Shown: positions 1 to 9,580, numbered from the stretch's first letter. The stretch: 64,000 bases of DNA from Prevotella sp. E2-28 (GCF_022024055.1 NZ_CP091788.1:2170001-2234000), one strand, 5' to 3'. Program-made: numbers and translations. The notes: a model not told the origin generated them from the sequence alone.

Positions 1-1039
1 GGTCGTCATCTGGCCAAATCCATCTTATACTTGGGTTGGCATACATTTCTCTCGGAGTCGCTACTACGACACTATCGCCGATAGCTAACTTTACATCATC
101 CTCAAAGAAAAGGTCGTCTTTCCAATCAATATCAACTACGAGAAGATGTAGCGCAGGCACGTCCTCACTGTCGAATAATGCCCTATCCTGATATATCACA
201 GTTGCAGATGTCTCGTATGGCACTGTTGCATAGTAACGCAAAGGCAGGTTTTTGTTCGAGCCGTATGCGTACAATTTAGTTACGACCTGCTGACTATCTT
301 CCGATAAACGCTCTATAGAAGTTAATCCGTTACCCTTTCCATACTGAAATATGTGGCCAGTCGGGATTCCTTCGCCACCAACCACAACGACTCTATCCCT
401 ACGGATGAAATTCAAGCCGAAGTTTTTGTTGATGAAGGACATAGCATCCCATACACTTATTTTGTCTGCACTGATATTTACGTTTTGCTTAACATAATCA
501 GGTTCGGTATGCGTACTACCAAACGTATTCTCCCATAGAATAATAGCTGTTGCCTGTGCAGCAAGGTTATCAGAATACCTCTGCACAGTTCTATTATACG
601 AAGGACTTATAAAGAACCACTGCCTGCCTGTTAACTTGTTGGCGTTTGCCTGCAACCTATCAAGAAGGTCATCAACAGTAGCACAGTAAAACGAGAATGT
701 AGGCAGTGTGGTGTAATGTATGTCGTTATCGTTTAGAACAATGTCATGAAATCTCACGTCAGCAAGTTCTGCACCTAACGAAGACAGCTTTACATTATCG
801 CACACAAAAGCCTCACCATAAGAACCACTCCTTGCTTGTTTTAACGCAGAAGGGACGTTAAAAACGCTATATGTAAGGCCGCGATATATCAGGTAGTCTC
901 CAATTTCCAAGTTGATAGGAGTGGGAGAACTTACACGTACCATAACGTATTCTTCACCCATCCACTCGTCCTTGTACTCCAGCTTATCTACCGTGTACTT
1001 CTCAGTGCCATTCTTGCTATATATCTTCCACTTACCCAT
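1..1039 (-). CDS. phage tail protein, partial (C-terminus outside window)
   Basis: An open frame of 346 codons runs from ATG at 1039 to the window edge without a stop, so the C-terminal part is missing. It is not membrane-bound and has no signal peptide. It starts MGKWKIYSKNGTEKY and contains blocks such as GDYLIYRGLTYSVFNVP. It lies directly downstream of the Dit-like gene and tape measure in the same operon. In siphoviruses this place holds the baseplate hub or tail-associated lysin/endopeptidase, so a hub or tail-tip role is inferred from position. I recognise no catalytic motif in the visible part. Confidence 0.7.
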   Translation of the reverse strand, partial: MGKWKIYSKNGTEKYTVDKLEYKDEWMGEEYVMVRVSSPTPINLEIGDYLIYRGLTYSVFNVPSALKQARSGSYGEAFVCDNVKLSSLGAELADVRFHDIVLNDNDIHYTTLPTFSFYCATVDDLLDRLQANANKLTGRQWFFISPSYNRTVQRYSDNLAAQATAIILWENTFGSTHTEPDYVKQNVNISADKISVWDAMSFINKNFGLNFIRRDRVVVVGGEGIPTGHIFQYGKGNGLTSIERLSEDSQQVVTKLYAYGSNKNLPLRYYATVPYETSATVIYQDRALFDSEDVPALHLLVVDIDWKDDLFFEDDVKLAIGDSVVVATPREMYANPSIRWIWPDDD

Positions 1040-1044
1040 CTTGC

Positions 1045-1575
1045 TTATACTCTTTGAACGAGACTACCGCCAGAATATACAATGTCTGTTGAAGGGTCAT
1101 TAACCTTCATAACAATTTTGAATATCAACCATTCCTCACCATTATCATTTTTCCACGTCGCGTCATCAGGTACGGATTCGAGTCTCACGTATTGCCTGCC
1201 TATCTTTGTGTGAGTACTATACAGCTTTATCATGCCCGCAGACTGCAACCATCCGATAAAGGCTGCAACCTTGTCACGCACATCATTAACAGATACGTCA
1301 TATTTTGTTGAATCGGAAGCCGTTAGCTTTTTGCACCCCAATTCAATCTCGATGGTGTAACTCTCACGAAGAAGGCCAGTAGAAGGTATGAACTCTTCAT
1401 CACCGTCCTCGTCAAGCCACGTTTGACATGCTGGTTTCTTAACACTGCCCATCAACTTGAATGGGATTGTTTTGCAAAATATACCCCATTCTGTAACAGA
1501 TTCCTTGACAGGCCACTGTACACCTTGCCCATCAAGTCCCATACGTTGTACATAGAAAGTATTCCAGTTAGACAT
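1045..1575 (-). CDS. Dit-like distal tail / minor tail protein
   Basis: A 176-residue soluble protein beginning MSNWNTFYVQRMG, placed just after the tape measure gene and before the probable hub gene, the usual slot of the distal tail protein. No family motif was verified, so the role rests on gene order. Unlike its neighbours it is separated from the tape measure gene by a 268-base gap with a terminator-like hairpin, a diverged intergenic hairpin unit and a -7 box TATATTTG at 1618-1611, so it probably has its own promoter. The leader carries CAGGGTAACA directly before the ATG, a word shared with other head and tail genes of this phage. Confidence 0.6.
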   Translation of the reverse strand: MSNWNTFYVQRMGLDGQGVQWPVKESVTEWGIFCKTIPFKLMGSVKKPACQTWLDEDGDEEFIPSTGLLRESYTIEIELGCKKLTASDSTKYDVSVNDVRDKVAAFIGWLQSAGMIKLYSTHTKIGRQYVRLESVPDDATWKNDNGEEWLIFKIVMKVNDPSTDIVYSGGSLVQRV

Positions 1576-1610
1576 TGTTACCCTGAACGATTAAAATAAA
1601 TTCTCCGTTG

Positions 1611-1618
1611 CAAATATA
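1611..1618 (-). promoter_or_regulatory. Bacteroidetes -7 box for the tail-tip genes
   Basis: The minus strand reads TATATTTGCAA, matching TAnnTTTG, 36 bases before the ATG of the Dit-like gene. No clear TTTG lies 19-21 bases upstream, so this is a half-match in an AT-rich spacer. Confidence 0.5.
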
Positions 1619-1736
1619 CGAATAATTATTGAATATAAATACATATTTACCGAATATTTATTCGGTTTCAATATTTTTTTGTATAAAAAGAATGCCGTTT
1701 GCGCAAAAATAAGTACATTTGCAATATAAAAGTAAG

Positions 1737-1840
1737 ATATTCTTTACTTTTAATTGGTTAAAATCAAGGTGTCTGTTCGTAAGAACTGGCACCTTTTTTA
1801 TACAAAAGGAAAACGAGGCGGTTTGATTGCCGCCCCGTCT
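1737..1840 (-). terminator. terminator-like hairpin plus diverged hairpin unit after the tape measure gene
   Basis: Directly after the tape measure stop the minus strand has GGGCGGC and CCGCC arms followed by TCGTTTTCC (about 1840-1810), a possible intrinsic terminator. It continues with a second hairpin, arms AAGGTG and CACCTT with inner GTTC/GAAC (about 1801-1774), then TTTTAACCAATTAAAAG (about 1770-1754). The second half is the same arrangement as the hairpin units in the early region at 31-44 kb. Read on the plus strand, the same hairpin ends in a run of seven T. Confidence 0.55.
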
Positions 1841-1843
1841 CAT

Positions 1844-4800
1844 TTACTTCACCTGAATCCTTGTTCCGTCAGGCGCAAGGTTGTGCAATAGATTATATAT
1901 CAACTCTACGCTTGCCGCATTACGACTGGTATTACCTGCGATTAATTGCAATTGAGTCAATTGGGCCTGTGCAATGCTCGAAAGTTCCCCAGTTAACCCT
2001 ATGGCAGAGGCGTATTGCTGTGCATCGTACAGTGTCTGCGGGGCCTGCACAGTTACAGGCGCGTTAACAACACTGCCAGACAGCGTGTTGTACCTTTCCA
2101 TTATTGCAGGAGCAATTTTTTCAAACGAAGCTATCAACCCCGTTATGTCTTCCTGTATTACACCAACACTGTTTTCATCAACAGATTTAGGCTCTTCTGT
2201 AGCATTGTCATTTTCTTCGGCGACCTTTGGTGTTTCTGTAACTCCATCATTACCACTGATAGATGATAAAATATCAAGGAGTGTCATCCTGTTTACGCTC
2301 ACATCTGCGCGTATAGCATTAAGATAACTAGCAATCAGGTCTGCCGTTTCCTCGGTTATACCATTAATCATTCCAGATTGCGACTTACTCTCGTCTTTAT
2401 TCTTTCCGAATATATCATAACCTTGGGCAGAAAAAGCCTCATCCAACGCTGTTAAGATTTTCTCATAGAATGGAACCGCCTTTTCTATATCATCCGATAG
2501 CTTCCCTGCAAATCCAGACACACCAAGAGCGAGTTCATCTTCCCCATATACGCCAGTAGCGTACGCATCATACAAGTCATAGAGGTCATCCTTATATTTA
2601 TCAAATATGTCCGCCTTAATCATCGACTTCATGGCATCCTTCGCAATATCAGCAAACGTGTCACTGGCATATTCTTTGAAAGAATCAAGCATATCCTTTC
2701 CTTCACGTCCCCAGTCCCACATTGCATCAATCATGTTATCAACCAACGGAGAAAAGGCTTGGTCAACATATTCCCTTATCTGGTCTCTAACTTCGTCAAT
2801 CTGCTTCCTTAATTCTACAAGACGTTCAAGTGTCTCGCGCGTTTCACCAACAAGTACTGCATTGTTAAGTGCAAAATCAGCAGCTTCAAGATTTATAAGA
2901 CCATCTTTATCAAAAAGCTCAGTCTCTTGACCTAATTTGTCTTTCAGCCACGATTCCAAATCCTGAGTTTTCTCACTTCTAAAGAATGTCTTGTGTCTTG
3001 TCTGAACGCGAAGGTTGTCAACCGCTTTCTCATAACCATTATCGTACGTTATCGCATCTACGGCAGCTCGAATACCTTGGCCAGCAGCAGCTCCAGCACC
3101 TGCAAATAAGGACGCTCCAACAGCGGCAGCTACGCCACTACCAACAAGTGAGCTTGCCAGACCTGCGGCAACAATATTTCCCAAAGCAGCACCTATTCCA
3201 GGAATGGCAACGGCAGCAACAGCACCAACAACGGCCCCAGCGATTGCGGGCCACCATTTACTCCAACCGCTTCCCGCATCACGATACTCAACCTGCTTCT
3301 CAGTCATTGTGTTAACATAGCTCTCATTGAGTTTTACACGTCTCTCTCTGATGCTCTTCAAATCACTTAGACTGTTACTTGCGAACCAATTTTTCTCGGC
3401 TTCTGCGGCTTTGGCAACGGCCACTGCATAGTCATCAATAGCCTGTCGCATTTCATTTATCTTACGCTGTTTTTCTGCGTATTTCTCGTACAATTTCTCG
3501 TTGTCAGGTAGTATGCTGTCGAGTTTTAAATTAGCATCAATAATACCCTTAAAAACAGTAGAATATACGCTTATCTTATTCAACGCCCCAGATAGTCCAG
3601 TAAGACTAGAGTCAAGGTCTTTTACGGAAGATATACTATTGCCAATATCGCTGAATACACCACCTATATTACCAATCAGAGCACCTGTGTCACCGCCAAT
3701 TGAGCCACCAATACCCTGTATGGCACTTCCGACTTGCTGTATCTGAGAACCAAATGCCCCAATTGCACTTCTTAGCTTGTCGGTCGCTTTTGTCAGACGA
3801 CGCATTGCATCGTAGTAATTTTTCCGAACCTGCTCTGGCTGCTTATCTATCGAAACTCCAGATTTCTTGACGGCTTCCTTTATGGCGTTCAAATCGTCCT
3901 TTGCGTCATTGTATTCCGTAAGAGCAGCATGTACGGCAGTCAGGGGGTCCTTGCTACTTATTTCGGTAATTACCCTGTCAATAGCATCGCGCACCTCTTT
4001 AAGTTCACCTTCCTGTAGGTTATTATTGTCGCTAAAATTCTTAATAGAACTAAGCAAGAGTTTCAGAGACTCCATATCGAGGCCTTTCGTGTCAGAAGCC
4101 AGCAGCCTGTAATCAATGTCGTTACGCTTATAATCGTCCCATACCGCGCTAGACTTCTCGTTAAGCTCATTCGTATTGAGATTTTTTATGTAACGATTAA
4201 TAGCTTCATCATTCTTGCCAGTCCTCATAGAATTTGCAGCCTTTCGCATTCTGCTGTACTTCTCAGTAATCTGTCCGAGGGTAGTACTAAGGTCTTTGGC
4301 ATCCTTTACGGCATCCTCAAAGTACTTCATATCTTCCTTCTGCTTGCTGATTACCGCTTCACGGTATCGCTTTAGCATCTGGTAAACATGATTTGCGTTC
4401 TTCTCGTAAATGCCGTATTTCCTGAGTTCCTTATCATGCATTTCAGCAAGAATATCAACGTCAATGCCTTCTGCTTTTGTCCCATTTACAGCCTTTTCAA
4501 TCCTCATTCTGAGGTCATCCACCTCGTTGTCGATATTGAAATCAAAGTCTACGTCTGGCTTATTTTCCAAGAGGATGCGCAGCTTAGACACCATTTCGTA
4601 AATATCACCGAAAGCACCCTTAAACAGACCAAGCTCTTCAAGTCCTGATTCGTCAAGACTTGGAAGAATATCGACATCAATGTCATCGAAGCCAAAATAG
4701 TCAAGTCTCTCTTTTATACTAGACTTCAAGGACTCAATCTCTTCGTCAATACTGATATTGAAGCCAAAAGCAATCTCCTTTGAGAAGGTCCTGTCACCAA

Positions 4801-7800
4801 CCGTATTAAGGATAGTCTTGTACATATCCCACTTTTCAGTACGCTCTTTCAGCTCTTCATCAAGTTTCTTAACGATAGCATCCGACACTTCTTTGGTGTT
4901 TTGTTCGAAGTCCTTCTTGTTGTAGTCAGAGATAAGGCTAGCCCAAAACGACTTACGGGCAGCGGTATTAATCTTACCCCTACCGATACTATTCATGAAG
5001 TCCTTCATCATTGACAGATAGTCATTGATGTTGTCTGGCAAGTCCTGACCTTCGATAAGGCCAGTTTCGTTAATCTTCTTTATAGCATCCTCGTCGCTCA
5101 TGTACTTGGAATATTCCTCATACAGCTTATAGTATTCGTCAAGTGCCTTTTTGCGAGCTTTCCACTGCTCTAACTCAGTATCTGCCTTACGACCACCAGA
5201 GCTATGCTTTTTCTTCTTATCAAAGTCAAATATCTGATTGGCCTTGTCAAGTCTCTGGTATTCTTGCTCTTCAAGCTTTGTAAGTTTATCACCAGACTTT
5301 ATTGCCGCCTCGCGCTCCTTTTTAAGCTTATTGTAATTGTCAGACATCGTACTAAAAATGTCTGTATAAGAAGATTCGGCACCAGCATACTTGTTTATCC
5401 ATTCTACGTCCCAAATTCCATTACCATCTTTACTCCAGCCTTTCTCCTTTGCGCCTTTTATTAGCTTCGTAAGAACATGCTTTCCCTGCTTCGTCTGGTC
5501 TTTGTATTTCTTATATCTATCGTCTTCATCTATCGCAGATTCATCTTCGAGTAAGTCCATTCCGATTGCCTTTCTAAATATGTTAGAAAGCCAAATAACC
5601 TTATCTCCTGCCAATCCAAGGCTCTTGATGATGCCCGTTATCCACTGCATCGTCGCATCGCCTGTCTTCCTTAGGCCTTCCTTGTAATCTTCAAGTGGTA
5701 TTTTTGCGCGACGTGCTTGGTTTTCCAGCATTCTATCGACGTTATCTGCAACATCTGTGTTTCTTTCATCAACTTCATCTATCTTATCACGATAGTTTTC
5801 AAATAACTTTCCAAGTTTTTCATCCGTTGAGTCGATTTTGTCATTAAAAGCCTCTCCAAAAGCATCTGATTTTGCTATAGCATTCAGCGCATCGGAAATA
5901 TTCTTTCCTTTAATAAGCTTATTAAACTCTAAGGATTTATCAAAACTTAATCCATTAGAAAACTCTGTCATTATCTTACGATAGTCACTTTCGTAAGAAA
6001 CCAGAACACGCATTTGATTGTTCAATTCGGCAACAGACCTTCCATACTCGTCAATATTCGTCTTGAGGTCATCATTGGTAGCCCAGTCAAAAAGGTCAAT
6101 AAAGCTTTGAAAGCCTCCAGTTCCACCGTTTAATTTTCCATATCCAGATGCCTCTTCTACTAAGAGAAGAGGCGGGAGTACCGACCCTATCGTAGTGTTT
6201 ACCCAGTCTTTCCAGTTCGAGCCGCTTCTCGCATCCCTAACGCTCTGCTCAATCAGGTCTTTATTTTCCACAATCCACTCCATATCCTCTTTGAGTTTGC
6301 CAGATGCGTTAAGGAGAATATCGTATTGCTCGTTAAGTGACTTTGCAGAAACTATCTGGTTATTAATAGATGTCGTGTAGCTGTCGCTATTCTTTAGAAT
6401 TTCCTTCAATCTGTTAACGCGACCCTTTAAATCCTCGTCGTCAGTTGGTGCTTTTTTAAAATCATCAAGAGTCTTTGACAGTTCTTTTACTGACGCTCTA
6501 GCATTTTCTACAGTAGCATCAACTTCCTGCTTGATTTTCTCGCCCCAAGAAGAATAACCTTCGTAAATAGCCAAACCTATTCCTGCAGCTATCGCGGCCC
6601 ATCCACCTGCACCAATACCTTTCATGACACCAAGCCCTTTCTGACCAACAAGCGCACGCTTATTGCCATTTATAATAGCCTGCCTTTCTTGTGCATTTAT
6701 AACACCAATGGTTTCGGCCTGCTTGATGTATTCGTCCAGTACTTTCTTTTCAGCAACCGTCCTGCCTTTTGCATTGCGAATATTAAGCATCTGGAAGTTA
6801 TTCAGGCGGCCTGCAAGGAACAACTCACCAGATGTTACCATCTTATCTGAGTTGCGAAGAAGCAACCTATCACGCGTAGCCTTGTTGATTTCACCCTCTA
6901 TAAATCGCTGTCTAATTTTTATGGCATTAAGTTGTTGCGCCTCTCTTATTTCATTGCCAGTTCCAATTCCTGCTGCCTTATACAAGAAAGAGCCAATTTT
7001 GTACGAACCGAGACTTGAGATAAGCCCGTATATAAGTGGCTGCGCCTTGCCTATTCCTTGGATTAGATTAGTAGTCCATTGAACAAGGTTCTTCATTACA
7101 TTTCCAGACAAGCTTTCGCCCTTTGCAAAGTCACTGAGCATGATTTCCCATGCGTCACGCAGGTTGCTCCACTTTCCTGCCAATGTGTCGGCTAGCTCAT
7201 ACTGCATATTGTAGAACTTACCGCCTTCCGATGTCATATCCCACAACACCTTCTTGACCATTTCGAACGATACGGCACGGGCACTGATAAGTTTAAACAC
7301 TTCGGCTGTAGTCACGGTCTTTCCATTCAGCTTCGTAAACTCGTCTGCAAGTTTCTGCACCAACGGAATACCAGCCTCAGTAAATTGGCGCAACTCTTGT
7401 CCGCGAAGCACGGCAGCACTACGAACCTGACCATAAGCAAGAATCAGGCGCGACATATCAACACCAAGTCCAGCAGACATGTCTCCAAGTCTTCTAGTGG
7501 TATCATATAGCTCTTCGTATGGAATACTGAATGCCGCAAGCTGCTTTGAGAATGTAACCTGTTGGCGGAAACTAAATGGGGATTCCACGGCAAGACCTTT
7601 CAACTGCTCAAATAGAACGTTGGCCTCTCGCATATCACCAAGAATATTCTGCAAGGCGATATGCTGCACCTCAAACTCACCACCAATCTGAATAACAGAC
7701 TGTAGGAGTGACTTTATTCCGTACAAACTGGCTGCACTGGCAACATTGACCTTGATTTGCTCCCATACACCATTTGTATTCTTTGCTGCGCCAGTAACTC

Positions 7801-8605
7801 TATCGTATGCAGAAACAAGGCCTTGCGCGACGACGATATTTTCGCGTGCAGCTTCGGCGGCTTTCTTTTCGGCAGCGATTCTTTCTGATTTTGACCTCAA
7901 AATGTCCCTATTTACCTGCTTTGCGACGGCAGCACACTCGCGATCATCTGCAATCTCCTGCATCTTATTTTTATGGCGACGAGCTTGAAGAATCTCTTCA
8001 ACCCTAGCTTGATTCTTATCCTCCTCTGCAAAAGCAGCTTCAATTTCGCGTTTTCTTCGAAGATGCTGAACATCTGACTGAGAACCATTACTTATATGCC
8101 CAAGCCCGAGGGTGTTTCCGTTTACCACATTAAGGCTCTTAATATTCATAAACTTTTCGTATGTGACATACAGAGCCTCTAGCTGGTTTTTGATTTCCTC
8201 AATCTGCCTCTTGATTGGTTCTGCTCTTTCGAGTTGGAGTTTAGATGGTGTCTTTCCGTTAAATGGCATCATCTTTTTGTAATCAATCTCCAGATTCTTT
8301 TTCTTGGACTCTAACTCGTCTATTTTGTTTGTCAACATGTCAATAGCCGAATTAGCATCACTTTTGAGTTCTATATTCACTTCGCGACGCTTCGCAATTT
8401 TGTCTAACTGCGAATTAAGCTTATCTAAATAGATGGAAGAACGTGACGCTTTCTGCTCTGCGGCAGTAAAAAGTTCTTCCAACGAACCAGATAACACATT
8501 GAACGTTTCATCCAGTTCATTGGTATTTGATAATACTTTCTTTAGAACGTTCGAAACTCTATCTTTTACACCAAGTTCAAACCAAAGCTCATCATCTTTA
8601 GCCAT
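1844..8605 (-). CDS. tail tape measure protein (2253 aa)
   Basis: A very long protein with an alpha-helical, charged N-terminus, two hydrophobic stretches (about residues 655-685 and 1785-1850, the latter Ala/Gly/Val-rich), and long coiled-coil-like segments between. The segment around residues 400-500 (SARAVSFEMVKKVLWDMTSE, then ADTLAGKWSNLRDAWE) is the pattern seen in the N-terminal module of tape measure proteins. Position directly downstream of the frameshifted tail chaperones is diagnostic. By the usual rule of about 0.15 nm of tail per residue the tail would be roughly 340 nm, long for a siphovirus. The protein sets tail length and is thought to help genome delivery. Confidence 0.95.
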   Translation of the reverse strand: MAKDDELWFELGVKDRVSNVLKKVLSNTNELDETFNVLSGSLEELFTAAEQKASRSSIYLDKLNSQLDKIAKRREVNIELKSDANSAIDMLTNKIDELESKKKNLEIDYKKMMPFNGKTPSKLQLERAEPIKRQIEEIKNQLEALYVTYEKFMNIKSLNVVNGNTLGLGHISNGSQSDVQHLRRKREIEAAFAEEDKNQARVEEILQARRHKNKMQEIADDRECAAVAKQVNRDILRSKSERIAAEKKAAEAARENIVVAQGLVSAYDRVTGAAKNTNGVWEQIKVNVASAASLYGIKSLLQSVIQIGGEFEVQHIALQNILGDMREANVLFEQLKGLAVESPFSFRQQVTFSKQLAAFSIPYEELYDTTRRLGDMSAGLGVDMSRLILAYGQVRSAAVLRGQELRQFTEAGIPLVQKLADEFTKLNGKTVTTAEVFKLISARAVSFEMVKKVLWDMTSEGGKFYNMQYELADTLAGKWSNLRDAWEIMLSDFAKGESLSGNVMKNLVQWTTNLIQGIGKAQPLIYGLISSLGSYKIGSFLYKAAGIGTGNEIREAQQLNAIKIRQRFIEGEINKATRDRLLLRNSDKMVTSGELFLAGRLNNFQMLNIRNAKGRTVAEKKVLDEYIKQAETIGVINAQERQAIINGNKRALVGQKGLGVMKGIGAGGWAAIAAGIGLAIYEGYSSWGEKIKQEVDATVENARASVKELSKTLDDFKKAPTDDEDLKGRVNRLKEILKNSDSYTTSINNQIVSAKSLNEQYDILLNASGKLKEDMEWIVENKDLIEQSVRDARSGSNWKDWVNTTIGSVLPPLLLVEEASGYGKLNGGTGGFQSFIDLFDWATNDDLKTNIDEYGRSVAELNNQMRVLVSYESDYRKIMTEFSNGLSFDKSLEFNKLIKGKNISDALNAIAKSDAFGEAFNDKIDSTDEKLGKLFENYRDKIDEVDERNTDVADNVDRMLENQARRAKIPLEDYKEGLRKTGDATMQWITGIIKSLGLAGDKVIWLSNIFRKAIGMDLLEDESAIDEDDRYKKYKDQTKQGKHVLTKLIKGAKEKGWSKDGNGIWDVEWINKYAGAESSYTDIFSTMSDNYNKLKKEREAAIKSGDKLTKLEEQEYQRLDKANQIFDFDKKKKHSSGGRKADTELEQWKARKKALDEYYKLYEEYSKYMSDEDAIKKINETGLIEGQDLPDNINDYLSMMKDFMNSIGRGKINTAARKSFWASLISDYNKKDFEQNTKEVSDAIVKKLDEELKERTEKWDMYKTILNTVGDRTFSKEIAFGFNISIDEEIESLKSSIKERLDYFGFDDIDVDILPSLDESGLEELGLFKGAFGDIYEMVSKLRILLENKPDVDFDFNIDNEVDDLRMRIEKAVNGTKAEGIDVDILAEMHDKELRKYGIYEKNANHVYQMLKRYREAVISKQKEDMKYFEDAVKDAKDLSTTLGQITEKYSRMRKAANSMRTGKNDEAINRYIKNLNTNELNEKSSAVWDDYKRNDIDYRLLASDTKGLDMESLKLLLSSIKNFSDNNNLQEGELKEVRDAIDRVITEISSKDPLTAVHAALTEYNDAKDDLNAIKEAVKKSGVSIDKQPEQVRKNYYDAMRRLTKATDKLRSAIGAFGSQIQQVGSAIQGIGGSIGGDTGALIGNIGGVFSDIGNSISSVKDLDSSLTGLSGALNKISVYSTVFKGIIDANLKLDSILPDNEKLYEKYAEKQRKINEMRQAIDDYAVAVAKAAEAEKNWFASNSLSDLKSIRERRVKLNESYVNTMTEKQVEYRDAGSGWSKWWPAIAGAVVGAVAAVAIPGIGAALGNIVAAGLASSLVGSGVAAAVGASLFAGAGAAAGQGIRAAVDAITYDNGYEKAVDNLRVQTRHKTFFRSEKTQDLESWLKDKLGQETELFDKDGLINLEAADFALNNAVLVGETRETLERLVELRKQIDEVRDQIREYVDQAFSPLVDNMIDAMWDWGREGKDMLDSFKEYASDTFADIAKDAMKSMIKADIFDKYKDDLYDLYDAYATGVYGEDELALGVSGFAGKLSDDIEKAVPFYEKILTALDEAFSAQGYDIFGKNKDESKSQSGMINGITEETADLIASYLNAIRADVSVNRMTLLDILSSISGNDGVTETPKVAEENDNATEEPKSVDENSVGVIQEDITGLIASFEKIAPAIMERYNTLSGSVVNAPVTVQAPQTLYDAQQYASAIGLTGELSSIAQAQLTQLQLIAGNTSRNAASVELIYNLLHNLAPDGTRIQVK

Positions 8606-8620
8606 AATATTGTCGTTTTA

Positions 8621-8652
8621 TTTGTTTATATCGAAATTATTGTCTACATTTG
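8621..8652 (+). promoter_or_regulatory. promoter of the moron gene (TTTG-N20-TACATTTG)
   Basis: TTTG at 8621-8624 and TACATTTG at 8645-8652 are 20 bases apart, an excellent match to the Bacteroidetes housekeeping promoter. It reads into the plus-strand gene at 8677, against the surrounding minus-strand tail operon. Confidence 0.75.
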
Positions 8653-8676
8653 CAGCCGAATAAATGTACAAAGATT

Positions 8677-8832
8677 ATGAAGAACTTGACTTATACGGCA
8701 TTATTCGTAGTTGCTGCAATATTATTCTGTGGAAGTGATATATTCATATTTATAGGACTAGGCGTACTCGCAGGATTGATTGCAATTTTGCTAAAAACCT
8801 ATAAACCAGAATGGTTTCACGACGACTTCTAA
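8677..8832 (+). CDS. small membrane protein, moron-like
   Basis: A 51-residue protein, ATG at 8677, starting MKNLTYTALFVVAAILFCG. It has two closely spaced hydrophobic segments (about residues 6-18 and 22-39) and a short polar tail ending WFHDDF. It lies on the strand opposite to the tail genes, exactly fills the gap between the tape measure start and the chaperone stop, and has a strong promoter of its own: the architecture of a moron expressed from the prophage. A clear paralogue sits at 41352-41492 (shared pattern AILFCG[ST]DIFxFIGxG then AGLIA). The frame could be opened upstream at 8650, but the promoter overlaps there, so 8677 is preferred. Function unknown; superinfection exclusion or another membrane effect would be typical for morons. 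Confidence 0.75.
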   Translation: MKNLTYTALFVVAAILFCGSDIFIFIGLGVLAGLIAILLKTYKPEWFHDDF

Positions 8833-9575
8833 CTAGATAGTTCCCTTCAAGAAACCATCGAGACTAAAGGTTTTTCCTGCCATAGACCCCTCTTTTGCCT
8901 TTCTTTTTGCATAAGCCTCTGCCAGTGCATCCATTTCGTCCACATCTGCCTTTGAGTTACCCATTTCTTTCTTTTTGCCACTTCCGTAGTCAATTACTGG
9001 ACAATCGGTTATCATCAAATCAATCTGTGCGGAACTATAGCCATACCAATAGTCGAAGGCCGCTATCCCAAACTTTCTCTCAAGTAGAAATCCGTACTTT
9101 TCACCTAATGCATAGGCTGCACCCCAGCTTGTTCTGCTTGGCCAACTTCGTGACGAGCCATCATCATCATCGTGTCCATCATTGCGGTCGATAATATGGT
9201 AGCCACTGCTAACGGCTCCGATTGAATTTTTTTTTTGGAGGCACTAAGCACTCCCACAATCTCTACTTGGTCTATGTCTTTCACGTAGTACAACCACCGC
9301 CAGTATATCATATACCAAAAGTGAAGCAAGAACCACGTTGCAAGCCCATTTCTACTATTCAACAGCACACAGGCACACACTTTCACATTTCTCTTCCAAG
9401 GGTCTTTTTCCTTTAGCATTATGTGAGAGAATTTTCTAACTGTCCTCTTTTTAAGCCATGTGATAGTATGCTTGTGACCTAAGACACTAATAGTCTCAGG
9501 CTCCTGCTCCATAAGTGAACTGGCAAGTTTTTGCAGTTCTATACCCGGTTGTTCAATTTTCTTCTCTTCGGCCAT
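8833..9575 (-). CDS. tail assembly chaperone fusion (gpGT-like) made by -1 frameshift
   Basis: The upstream frame (ATG 9575) contains a run of ten A (9236-9227, minus strand; codons TCC AAA AAA AAA ATT). Slipping back one base there enters a frame that is open without interruption to the stop at 8833-8835 and encodes clearly protein-like sequence (WGAAYALGEKYGFLLERKFG, then FDYWYGYSSAQ). The product would be about 247 residues: 116 shared plus 131 new. The extension frame has no ATG in its first 70 codons, so it can hardly be made separately. Tail chaperones of long-tailed phages just before the tape measure gene are classically made this way, as in lambda G/GT. Confidence 0.85.
9105..9575 (-). 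CDS. tail assembly chaperone (gpG-like), 0-frame product
   Basis: A 156-residue protein that starts MAEEKKIEQPG and is read to its own stop at 9105 when ribosomes do not shift. Its last 40 residues (after the SKKK slippery site) differ from those of the fusion and end in Met/His-rich sequence, which looks like a by-product of overlapping coding. The gene sits between the Stealth-family gene and the tape measure gene. Chaperones of this kind coat the tape measure protein until the tail tube polymerises. Confidence 0.8.
   Translation of the reverse strand: MAEEKKIEQPGIELQKLASSLMEQEPETISVLGHKHTITWLKKRTVRKFSHIMLKEKDPWKRNVKVCACVLLNSRNGLATWFLLHFWYMIYWRWLYYVKDIDQVEIVGVLSASKKKIQSEPLAVATILSTAMMDTMMMMARHEVGQAEQAGVQPMH
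9227..9236 (-). promoter_or_regulatory. A10 slippery sequence for -1 frameshifting
   Basis: Ten consecutive A on the minus strand in the context TCC AAA AAA AAA ATT allow the A-AAA-AAA type of slip. The -1 frame stays open for about 130 codons beyond it, while the 0 frame closes 41 codons later. Confidence 0.8.
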
Positions 9576-9580
9576 AGTAA

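Noticed and set aside
1658..1843. 61-codon minus-strand frame after the tape measure gene
   Set aside because: It covers the terminator-like hairpin and the TTAACCAATTAAAA leader, has low-complexity codon use and no sensible start context.
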